Positions 46,582 through 57,132 of a DNA stretch of 64,000 nt are shown piece after piece. A program made the position numbers and the translations under genes. This stretch comes from Crocodylus rhombifer (taxonomy: Eukaryota > Chordata > Crocodylia > Crocodylidae). The stretch lies in the NCBI GenBank assembly GCA_038503035.1, contig JAVSML010023993.1, positions 1-64,000 of the forward strand, read 5' to 3'. The notes under the pieces were generated by a model. It searched no databases, was not told the origin of the DNA, and was given only the letters and a program-made list of their open reading frames with translations. Numbering within the stretch: position 1 is the stretch's first letter; each line of letters starts with the position of its first letter.

Positions 46582-47669
46582 TAGACCTGTGCGAAGCAGC
46601 TAGTATTCGCTTCAGATTCAGGTTTGGCCAATTTGGGGGATGGTGATTCAATTTGGTGATTTGAATCACTGTCCCAAGTCGATTCAGCTGAATCTGATTC
46701 AGAGATTCAGTTGCCACCGAATCAGCCAAATCTCCAAATCAAACAGGGCCCATCCACCGCCCACTCTCTCAGCCCTGTCAATGGCTGTCCTGCCTGGCCC
46801 CAGCATCCTGGCTCTTAAAAAAAAAAAAAAAAATCCTCACATTCACCAGCTGCTGCCAGGCAGGGGGATCCCCACTGAACTCCAATACACCATGCTGTGG
46901 GGGGGGGGCACTGCTACAGAGCCCTCCAACCCCCCCCACTCTCCCAGCACCCCCCATCGCTGCCCCACCCAGCCCCAGCATCCTGGCCCCCACCCTTTTT
47001 TTTTTAAGCCCCACACTCACTGGCTTCTGCCAGGTGGGGGGGGTGATCCCTGCTGCCTCCCACTGCACCACACTGCATGGGGGGCTCTGCCATGAGCCCC
47101 CACAAGCTGCACAAGTGATTGTGGGGATTATTTTTTTAAACCGCGAAGGCACTGGTGCTGGGCAGGACAGCTATCGAATGGGGCTGGGAGAGTGCCCAGG
47201 GGATGGGGGCTCATGGCAGAGCTGCACATGCAGCAGGGATTGCCCCCCTGGCTGGCAGGAGCTGGTCAGTGCAGGGCTTTTTTTTAAAAAGAGCCCAGAT
47301 GCTGGGGCTGGGTGGGGCAGCCATTGATGGGGCTGAGAGAGTGAGCAGGGGTCAGGAGGTGCTCAGGGGGCTGGGGATGGGGCTGGGGCCTGGAGAGGCT
47401 CCCCCCATGGTCCCCTCCTCCCTCTTCCAGCCCCTCCCCCCGACACTTACTGGCACGGAGTCCAGGTCCAGCTCCCTGTGGCAGTGAACAGGGACTGCCC
47501 AAGTCTCAGAATCTCTCCAAATCTTTCCTGAATCAATTCAAAGAGCTTCAGATTGATTCAGACCTTTTTAATTTGTCTCCCAATTCGATTCAGATTCAAA
47601 GATTCAGCTGCCAAATCGGGCCAAATCTCCTCCAAATCAAATCCGCACCTGAAGCTTCGCGCAGCCCTA
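46582..47669. mobile_element. TAGGGCTGTGCGAAG-type hAT-like element, complete (1088 bp)
   Basis: The ends are tagacctgtgcgaag (46582) and cttcgcgcagccctа-type right end at 47669. The flanks are a perfect 8-bp duplication, ctaggtag, at 46574-46581 and 47670-47677. Subterminal zones are rich in gattcag/ctgaatc words; the centre is GC-rich with a 17-A run near 46817 and two further A/T runs. No transposase. This is the best-bounded copy of the family and shows the hAT-type 8-bp signature. Confidence 0.88.
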
Positions 47670-47718
47670 CTAGGTAGTAACTACACTGAAGGTCATTAAG
47701 ATATTGAGTGGCCTAAAG

Positions 47719-47896
47719 CAGTGTTTCCCAACCTTTTCCAGCCCAAAGCACACTTACCTTAATAATTTTTTTCTTCAGCCTGCCTGTTAAGGCATTCCCC
47801 ATCCTCATACCTGTTGTAGTTCATTGTAGCTCTTTGCAATGGCAAAATTCTGTGGCATGCCTGGTTATTTCTGACAGCACTGGTTGGGAAACTCTG
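47719..47896. mobile_element. hAT-Charlie-like MITE (178 bp)
   Basis: The ends are CAGTGTTTCCCAACC and inverted ggttgggaaactctg, flanked by perfect 8-bp duplications gcctaaag at 47711-47718 and 47897-47904. The CAGTGNTTCNCAACC end is classic for Charlie-type hAT elements. Confidence 0.92.
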
Positions 47897-47921
47897 GCCT
47901 AAAGCACCAGTACTCAACCTT

Positions 47922-48424
47922 AGAATCACAGAAAATTAGGGCTGGATGCAACCTCAGGAAGCCATCCAGTCCAACTGCGTTTTCAAGCAGGTCTATCCCC
48001 AACTAGATCATCCCAGCCAAGGCTTTGTCTAGCCAGGTCTGAAAAACCTTCATGGATGGAGAGTCTACAACCTCTCTTTGTAGCTTGTACCAATGCTTTA
48101 CTACCTTCCTAGTGAGACAGATTTTTCCAGTATCTAACCTAAACTTCCCTTGCTGCAATTTTAGACCATTGCTTCTTTCTCTACCACCACTAAAAATAGT
48201 CTAGCTCCATCCTCTCTGGAACCACCCTTCAGGTAGTTGAAGGTGGCTATTAAATGCCCTGTCAGACTTCTCTTCTCCAGACTAAATAAGCCCAGTTCCC
48301 TCAGCTTCTTCTCATAAGTTAAGTGCCCCAGTCCTCTAACCATTTTACTTGCCTTCTACTGGACTCTCCAATTTCTCCACGTTCCTTTCTGTAGTGGGGT
48401 GCCTAAAATTCGAGGGGAATAATC
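47922..48424 (-). mobile_element. CR1 3' portion
   Basis: Minus-strand reading gives CR1 ORF2 C-terminal pieces (for example KKLRELGLFSLEKRSLTGHL then IATFNYLKGG) and the 3' UTR, ending near 47922 with the inverse of the CR1 tail. This is a separate copy from 46351-46560. Confidence 0.82.
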
Positions 48425-48480
48425 ACTTCCCTCAGTCTGCTCTTTCTAATTCTTTAATGAAGAATGGATTTGGTAAGTTG

Positions 48481-49181
48481 CAGGGATGGATCCAGGATTT
48501 GGCAAAGGGGAGATGTGGAAACAGCCATCCTCATTGCAGAGGTGGCTGCACCCCTTCTCGCAGCCTCCTCCCCTTCAAGCCACCAGTGTAGACAGACTGC
48601 ACTGCAGGAACCTCTGGGGACTTTTTAAAGTTCCCAAAGCAGGTAAGCATTCCTCTTTTTCCTGTCCATACTCAGAGTTGTGTCTTCTACCCTCTGTCCT
48701 TTCCTTCCCTCCTCTCATTCTCTAGTCACTGCTGCTTTCCCTGCTGTCCTGGTGGCAGAGGAAGATTCAGAGCTACTCTTGCCTGCTGGGGCCAGGCTGA
48801 GCAGGAGCTGGGTTTAGCTGGGAACAGCAGCAGCAGCAATGAGGAAGGGTTCAGTTCCCTCACACTGCCCAGTCTTCCCAGAAGTAGGTGTGGAAAACTG
48901 CTGCCACTATGGCTTCCCTAGGGGAGCCCAGTTCCTATGCAGTCCGTCTGGAGTGGGCAGGCATAGCTGTGAAATTGCCCAACCCTTGGGACAGATGGAA
49001 AGGTAGCAGAGACTAGAGAAGGAGGGGAGGGGACATGCCTCCAAGCAGAGAAGGCAAGGGAGGATTCTCCTTCTCTTCCACTTTGAGGACTTTTTTAAAG
49101 TACTCGGAGGCTCCAGCAGAACAGTCCAGTCTGAAATGGGAGTGTAGCCATGCCACTACACCTCCTCTGGATCTACCCCAG
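48481..49181. mobile_element. Possible DNA transposon with cagggatggatccagg ends
   Basis: cagggatggatccagg at 48481 and ctggatctaccccag to 49181 are inverted with 12 of 15 positions equal. The flanking octamers do not agree well. The interior is GC-moderate and non-coding. Confidence 0.4.
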
Positions 49182-49451
49182 AAAGGTGATTACTGGGACT
49201 GGAAAACCAGTTTTTCTTCATTTGTCCTAGTTTGAAGACATGCCTGGATATTGAGCAGCCAAAAGGTACCAAGGACTGACCAAATACACCAGGTAACATA
49301 AGAGAGTTTTAAAGGAGTAGCAAAGTCTCACAGAGATGCATAGGAAGCATTAGGAAGAGGGAAGAAATGAAACTGGCTTTTGTAGCCTGTGAACCTAAAT
49401 GAGTTACAAGAGGTCTGAGAAGAATAAAACATGAGCTAGCTGCCTACCTAC

Positions 49452-50725
49452 TAGGGCTGTGCAAAGCACCGTTGTTTTGTTTTGAAGTCCGTTTTGCCAT
49501 TTTGAAGGGACAGTGTTTCATTTCATTGTTTCGTCTTATTTTGACGTTTGTCCCATAGGCTATAATGAGGAATCATGAAAATGCCTATAACATTGTCATT
49601 TCTTGCCTGATTCAGATGCAAATTGCAGAGATGGTAACTCCTTCTGAAGGCATGAAGCCTGCCAAGTTTCAAGGAGATTGGTGCAGAGATATCTCAGACA
49701 CTGCCCTTCAAAATCTTGAAAGCAAAATTTGCTAGCAGCGGCAGCCCCCTGTCATTCCACATGTAAGTCAAGGCTCGCACTCCCAGGAGGGCTGCAGGGA
49801 TGTGCCGGACTCCTTGTTGGGGTGCAGGCCTCTGGATCTCTGCCAGATGACAGAAGGCTGCTGTTGCCACCTAGGACCAGTGCTGGACACAGCCTGCACC
49901 CAGAGCCAGGGAAAACAGATACTGCCACTGGCCCCAGGCAGCAGCAGCAAACTCCTGTCATCCAGGCACAGATGTGGGGGCCCGCATCCCTTGGAGGAGT
50001 CTGGCAGAGCCCTCCTGGAGGTGCAGGCCCCTGCATCTGCACTGGATGACAAGAGGCTGCCACTGCTGCCTGGGACCAGTGCAGCTCCAAGGCCCCATGG
50101 AGCTCAGCCCAGTGGCAGGAGGCAGAGCGCAGCACTGGCTCTGCCTGACTCCCACACCGGGCTGAGCTCTGAGTGGCTCCGTGGCCCCATGGAGCTCAGC
50201 CCAATGGCGGGAGGTGGGCAGAGCCTAGCTTGTGCTCTGCCTCCTGCCCCCCGGCGGAGCTCCATGGGGCCGCGGAGCCACTCAGAGCTCAGCCCAGCGT
50301 GGGAGGTGGAGTGCAGCCCTGCTCTGCCCACCTCCCGCCACCAGACTGAGCTCCATGGGGCTGGTGCAGCTGATTGGAGCACAGCCTGGGGGTGGGAGGC
50401 AGGCAGAGCCAGCACTGCACTCCAATCAGCTCCGCCAGCCCCATTGCGCGAGGCAGGAGGGGCCAGGGCTGCACTCTCCGCCAAGCTGAGCTACATGGGG
50501 CTGCAGAACCACTTGTAGCACAGCCCTGGCTCTTCCCTGCCTGCCAACACCGGGCTGCTTCAAAACTCGAAACATTACAAAACTTCTGAAATGTTTCAAG
50601 TACCCTCATTTTGTTTCAAAGCTGTTTCGATGCTTTTTGTTTCATTTCAGTTTCGCTGTTTTGAGCTCAAAATGCATCAAAACAGCTTTGAAATGAAACG
50701 CTCAGTGAAATTTTGCATAGCCCTA
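49452..50725. mobile_element. TAGGGCTGTGC-type hAT-like element, gaaacag subfamily (1274 bp)
   Basis: The ends are tagggctgtgcaaag (49452) and ttttgcatagcccta (to 50725); the flanking octamers are ctacctac and ctgcctac, 7 of 8 equal. Near both ends are gttttgaag and tcaaaacagc words. The GC-rich centre has a fold-back at 49845-49965 and several inverted or direct copies of a unit containing gagctccatggggc. Open frames there are a by-product. Confidence 0.75.
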
Positions 50726-53700
50726 CTGCCTACCTGTCTGATGATAGTCAGCCCCATGAGGAATGGGAGAAATAATTTGAAGGGAGTTCTGTTCAGGATG
50801 TTTGTTGTCTTCAAATGATCTGACCTCTCCTGTTCTTCACCTTTTTTTAAAAAAACCACTAGTATATGTTCCAAAACTCTGTGCAAAGCCTAGCTGTATC
50901 TTTGTCAATTTGCTTACATTTGTTACTCAGCTCCTAAAGAATTAAACTTCTTACTTCTTCTTTAAAACAGCCAGCTCAGGCTTTTCATGAGGTTTCGGGA
51001 AAGGGTAAATGTGTATTATATGGGGTGGTGTGGAGTCACTATTGGGCCCCAGGGACCAGCAGGTGGACTGTAAGTTCCAGCTCTCACAAAGGGTGCTGGA
51101 CAGAGGGGCTGCACCCTGGTAGTGCTCCTCAATACCCCCAGGGTAGGTTCAGCAGCTGGACTCTGGTTGTGGGTCAAGCTGCTGGATCACCTGACAGCAA
51201 GCTGCTGGATAGCCAGTGAAGGGCACTGGGTGAGGTTCTGTTACACATCGTGTAGAAGAGGAGTGGGATTTTGCTTGAAAAATCTTGTCTAGCTAGTGAT
51301 ATACAGGTTGAATGAATAGGCATAGCCCAGGAAGAACCGTAAAGAATTACTAAGACAGGAATATACCATATGTGTGCCACATGAACTGACTGTACTCATG
51401 GGGGAAAAAATGATTGAGACCTTTTGAACTCTCTGCTACTCACCTCTCATAGCTACAGAATGGTGACATATGCTTCAGTGTTTAGGATATGAACAATGGT
51501 TTCATAAAACTTCAGGAAATACTAACAATTGGATAACTTACCCTTCAGTCTGAAGACATTCCTATGATTTGCTACAGGGCTGAGGTCATAAATAGAATGC
51601 TACCAGCAGAATTCTTTAAACTATGCACAGCCTGCAGCCTCTTCATTCACACATCTCTTTCCAGAGTGAGGTGACGGCAGTCTGGCATAAAATGGCACAC
51701 ATAATGTGATGTAACATAGTACAGTTAAAATGAATCATTGCTGAATTTTCCAAGAAAGATACACTGTCTTATAAAATGACAGTGGCATTTATCTTGTAAG
51801 CAAAAAAGTTTCACGTTGTTACCGATTGTAATGAAGCACATTGAAATGGGTAAGATGCTGTAGCTCTGCAAGTGTCAAAATTCACTTTTTTGGAATCCTC
51901 TAGGATTAATGATTTAAACTACTCCTCTTGGCTAACATAATGGTTATTGCATTTGCATGCCCTTCCCCACCTCTTAAGGGACTGTTCAAATGTTTGTTAT
52001 ATTGTCTTCTAATGATTCACTCACAAAGCTGATAGGTAAGTAATACTAAAATTGAGAATCAAGAGGTCTATGCACTTGGAGCAGTCTGCTAGTTTATTAG
52101 GCAATACATCAGTTCCATTAAGCGAAAGTGCTTTACATGAGATTATTTAAATTTTAGCAGTAAGAGATGGAATCTACACATTAACTGTAAAAATAGCAGC
52201 TTTTGAGAACTCATTTATTTGTAAGGAGTAACTTTGATTATAATGTTGCAATAAACAGCGACACAACCTCCTTCACAAACAAGGATTTGGGGTAGAAATC
52301 TGAATCTTAAATTGTAAATGTCTGAATAAGGGAAAGAAACTCAGGATCAAACACATTTTGGTCTCTTCTTCCTCTTCTTTGGTCAGGTTCTTTGTATTTG
52401 GATCCAGTCAAGTTGGCTTAGTAGATAGAAAGGTTCTAGAGTTTTCTGGATTTTTTTTGTCCTTGTGTGATATTTTCTCTTTTTTCTTAAATAAACTGAG
52501 CCAATTTTCTCTGAGACTGACAATTGTCATTGCCTAATGATATGTCACAAGCTCCTTCTTTCTGCAAATACAAGGGATCGCTGTAGACTTCTTCACTGTA
52601 TGAGATGTGTGCTGTGTTTGGATTAAAGCCCTCTCACGGTCAGCAAATGTTTCAACATACTTATGGCTGTTAGATGCAAATGTGAGACACAATCTCCTTG
52701 GGTTCTGTTGAGTGTGACTTGGAACCTGGCACATCTGTCCTCTTCTTTTTTCCTTTTTAATCAACCAACCTTGTGAGTGGTGACAGCTACAGGAGAATTC
52801 TTAAACTCCCACACTGTGGTTTATGACTATGGTAAATGGTGTTATTTTCTCAGTGGTATTTAAAACCTGGTGTGTAACAGCTATGTGATAGATATTTGGG
52901 ATCATTTTCCCAGAGTTGATCTTTCATCTTTTTCATTTTATTTTAACTGCTTTGAGAAAAGGACAAAAAATCCTTGATGACTTCTCAGCAAAGTAGATAC
53001 CGTCTTTTGGAGTACATCTTACAAATGTAGAAGAATTGCATTTGCCAGGAGTGGGTTTGTCCCTGAAGAGTTGTTTCTAATCATTATTAGGTCATATTTA
53101 ATGTCCAATTAACTATCAGACCCCAATGATTCTTTTCACTGATCCTCTACATTCTTTTATTTTTCCTTAATTTCTTCACATTTAATTCTTGACATGAATA
53201 GAATTCGTACACTGATCTTTGGAAATCGCATATAGCAGTAAAAATTAATTTTAAAATTATCAGCCTCCACATCCACCTTTTGTTACAGTTACAATGTGGG
53301 AGTGTCAAACAAGACAGCCTATGGGGCTCCTGGAGAGGCCAGGATTGGGGGGAGGCAGGACATGCAGGGCTAAGGCCTGCCACTGAATTCCCGGCTCTGG
53401 AGCCCTGTTGGGAACACGTGTCAGTAGCAAGGAAGCAAATGATGGCTGCATTAAATCCTGTTTCACTGCTTGATCCATGGCCACTGCAGAGTCCAGATCA
53501 GGCCTGAGAGCACAGGTGAATTTAACCTCCTGACAGCATGAGTTCAACAGTGTAAATATTAAAAAGCAGTCTTTCCACCTTTCAATAAACAGGAGGGTAC
53601 ATTACCACAAAACCATGCATCCAATACAATGTACTAACTAAAAATTAGTGTATGATATACCACACATACATTATTACCTACACACTGAGCATTTTTTTTC

Positions 53701-55020
53701 CTTTACATTTATGTTTAGACCATAGCAAGCCAAAAGAGCAGACATATTTTTGCTACTGGGGAAAGTATCTTGGAGATGATTTTAGCTTCCATGGCACAAG
53801 AGCCATTGTAGTGCACATTCAATAATTTTCTTTGTGTATTGATTTCCAACAAGACCCTATCACCATTTGTACAGGGGTGTAGGTTGTAGCCATGTTGGTC
53901 TAAGGACATGGGCAGACAAGTCTAAAAAAAAGATATCAGATTCACCCAAAGAACCTTGTCTGCCTATCACCATCTGTAGAAGTCATGATGAAGATGGTGC
54001 ACATTTCAAGTGAGATATTCACACGCATTCAACACTGACCTAGCTCTGTTCTTGTTGGAATCGATGAGAGTTTCACCACTGATTTCTGTGGTGAGCAGTC
54101 AAGGCAATATCAAGTGCTTTTGAAAATCCCATTCTGCTGCTTCCATTCACTCCTTTTAACTTGTAAAGAGACATGAATGCCCTTACCAAATTTCCCAGTT
54201 TACTCAGAATTACTGCAGACACCCATGACTCTTAACATAGTGCCAAATCCTAAGGTCCTCATTCAAGTTCTTACGCATGGAAACCCTCATTGACGTCAAT
54301 TAGAGTTTCCCATAAATAGGCCTGATTGTGTTAGACTCCTCTGAGGAAGTGTTAGGAAGATGCGGGGGAGAGAAGAAAGACACAAGTCTAGCAGCCAGAG
54401 TAAGAGCCTTTAAGCTGTGTTATGTTGGCGTAAGTGAAGCATAAGCTTTGTGTTGACGTTCTGCAGTGGGGTGAATGTTGTACCTTACTAATGTGGGCTC
54501 TTCAATAGTTTGCTAATTTTTAATAAAAACTTTTCACTTAATCTTTAATAAATTACCCAAGACTTCTTTCCCCAGTGGAAAATGCTGATATTTATTGTAA
54601 AAAAAAAAAAAGTTTTTATAAGTGGACTACATTTATAGTGGTATTCATGAACAAAAAACTGTTATGTAGGTGTGAATATATGTGTATATTTATTATAGTA
54701 ATAACCAATTGCAGTTAAGTTTAAAACATGTATTATTGGCCTCAATATTTCCATGATAGAGCTCATGGGCATTGAAGATCATGTAACTTAAGTATGGATT
54801 TTCTTTTTACTTTTTTATAGTGAAATAGCTGTGTAACTTTTAAAGTTGAGATCTACTGAAGACAGTGATGTGGATGAAGTAGGAAAACCATAGCATCTGG
54901 ATTAGCATTCTCTACATCTAAAGGGGCCTCTCCTTAGTTATTTTCAAAACCAGAACACACACACAAAAAAAGACCCTTTTCAAAACCATAGATCTGCTCA
55001 TGATCTCACACCTTAGACCC
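50726..55020. other. Intergenic, no gene seen; repeat fragment at 53871-53975
   Basis: Mostly AT-rich, unassigned. The part at 53871-53975 (gtgtaggttgtagccatgtt, gtctaaggacatgggcagac) matches a dispersed repeat also glimpsed near 39136. A block around 51020-51240 is more GC-rich and unclassified. Confidence 0.5.
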
Positions 55021-55290
55021 TTAGTTCTTTTTTGGCAGCACTGCTCCCAAGCTAATTATCCCCAATTCTGTAGTCATAAATGGTTTTTTTTTCTTCTCCA
55101 GGTGTAACACCTTAAACTTGTCTTTGCTGAATTCCAGTTTTTCATCTATAGTCCAGTTCTCCAGTTTATCAAAATCCTTTTGAATTTTAAATCCTGTTTT
55201 CCAAAATCTTTGTAATTCCTCCCAGTTCTTTCTTTCATTTCTGAATAACATAAAAACTGCTAGTTTAGCAAACCTGTAGGCAATTTGCAA
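55021..55290 (-). pseudogene. Small CR1/L3-like RT fragment
   Basis: The minus frame contains IQKDFDKLENWTIDEKLEFS then KDKFKVLHLEKKK, the counterpart of the CR1 block [29 protein letters not shown]. Only this block is left. The rest of the frame has no homology I can see. Confidence 0.6.
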
Positions 55291-55408
55291 AGCATTTTGA
55301 TGCTAGTAAATGAAGAAAAGCAGGAAGTGAACAGTGCAGATGAAAAATGGGAAGCCCTAACCAAGCAGCTGTACCCATTATGTTGAAGCAAGTTTATTTT
55401 CATTGGGC

Positions 55409-55898
55409 GGGCACATCTACACGAGATGCTTACTGTACCGTTGACTACTTAGTTGTGCAGTAAGCACCTTGGCATCTACACGTGTCCCTATTAGGCTGGA
55501 GTATATTAAATTACTGTGCAGCTGTAAGTAAAAAAACTCCGCAGCAGCACACATGTAGACACTGGAAGGACTGGCAGGGGCACATGGGTGGTTGAGTGTG
55601 GGGGCTGTTTGCTGGCTAGCCCTGCATTGAGACAACCTCATGACCCAGCCAGCACTTCCACAGCACACTGAGCTGGGGGGACTAGCCCAGCCTGGCAGGA
55701 TAACTCCCTGGGACCCTGCTAGCCAGGGCTGATCCGCCCCAGCTCAACATGTTGTGCATGAGTAAACTGCGGAGCTTATTGCTGCTGAGTTCATTGCTTC
55801 CAGGTGCACATCCAAACAGCATGCCTGGGAGCAATAAACTGCAGAGTAATAAGCTCTGCAGTTTATTCATGCACCATAATTGCACATGTTGATGCGCC
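55409..55898. mobile_element. gggcacatctacac-type fold-back MITE (490 bp)
   Basis: The left end is gggcacatctacacgag (55409); the right end is tgcacatgttgatgcgcc (to 55898), inverted. Its right part, 55756-55872, is a nearly perfect 117-bp palindrome (gcatgagtaaactgcggagc against its inverse). Related by its end to 26785-27014. Confidence 0.6.
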
Positions 55899-56944
55899 AA
55901 TTGTGTTTTTTTTCATTCATCTCCTGCTAATGAGTCTGAACAATTATCTTGCTGCTGCAGGGAAGGTGTGGGATGAGAACTGTGAAGGGAGTATGTCTAT
56001 AAAAAGGGGCTGCAATACTGGGAACAGGAACTTCCTTCTTTCACCTGAGACATGGTTTTGAAAGCACATACCTCTGTCACATGATAGACCATTACCCATC
56101 AATTTGAGGTGACTACTAATCCAACGCTGTAAATGTATCCCTGCTTTACAGAAAAGGTGGGTAATATAGAAAATATTTGAGAGCCCTTGTTCAAAATGCT
56201 AGTAATCGTCTCCTACCTCTGCTTTTCAAGGCTAGCAATTCCTTCTTGACTTTTGTCCTTGTGTGTCTGACACATAACCAACTCTTTAGCAGTTTAAAAT
56301 TTGACTGAGTGAAAAAGGGCAGTTCATTGCAAAGTGTAAGTAAAGTGCGGGATTATTTTGTCATCTTGCCCTTTTCTCACAGGACCAGCATGAGAGAGAT
56401 TAAATGAAACTGACATGCATTAGCAGGCCAGCCTAATTGAGCATGAAGTGCTAAGCAAAGTTAAAATAATCCAAGCCAGATATGGATTTGAAAGCACTGC
56501 CATTAAGAACAGTGATCAATACAAATGATTATGGCATTTAAAAAAAAATAAAATTGATCGTCCTTGACTGAGGTGGGAGGGAGAATACATGCACGTCACC
56601 AGAAATGACTATCCAGCTCTATATTAAACTGTGTTGGTGAAATGGTCATTTTGAGTCTTCTTTTACAGTCTCACCTCCACAGACAAAGTCTGCCATGACT
56701 TTGATTCTGTTTGCTAGCCAGGATTTTTAATTAAATGCTCTATAATAGACTTGGAAGTATTAATGATAAATATATTTATGAATCAAATCCTTCCCTAACT
56801 AAAGTTAATGGAGATGAGATTTCATCATTAGATATATATGTACAGACACATAGTTGTTAAACATGTATTTAATATTTTATACATTGTATAACATTATATA
56901 TATATTATTTACCAGATCAAATCTGCACATTTCACTGTTTAAAT
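55899..56944. other. Intergenic, no gene seen
   Basis: AT-rich, unassigned. Confidence 0.5.
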
Positions 56945-57132
56945 TGGGGTGGGTAAAATGCGGCCCGGGGGCCAGATACGACCCACCAGGCCATTCTAGC
57001 TGGCCCGCATGGTGCACCTAAAAAATTTAGAAAATTAATATTTATCTGCCCTGGGCTGCCTGTCACTTGGCCCTCGATGGCTTGCCAAAACTCAGTAAGC
57101 AGCCCTCTGCCCAAAATAATTGCCCACCCCTG
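56945..57132. mobile_element. hAT-type MITE (188 bp)
   Basis: Ends tggggtgggtaaaatgcggc and inverted ttgcccacccctg, with gcggcccgggggccag inside, a pattern of Charlie-type hATs. The flanks gtttaaat (56937-56944) and gtttagag (57133-57140) agree at 6 of 8 positions. Confidence 0.7.

Noticed and set aside
49729..50609. Long frames on both strands (up to 238 codons)
   Set aside because: They coincide with the GC-rich unit repeats of a hAT-like element with defined ends.
54340..54600. Possible solo LTR with AATAAA near 54523
   Set aside because: Only a poly(A)-like hexamer and a GC shift are seen; no TATA box at a suitable distance and no direct repeats at the edges.
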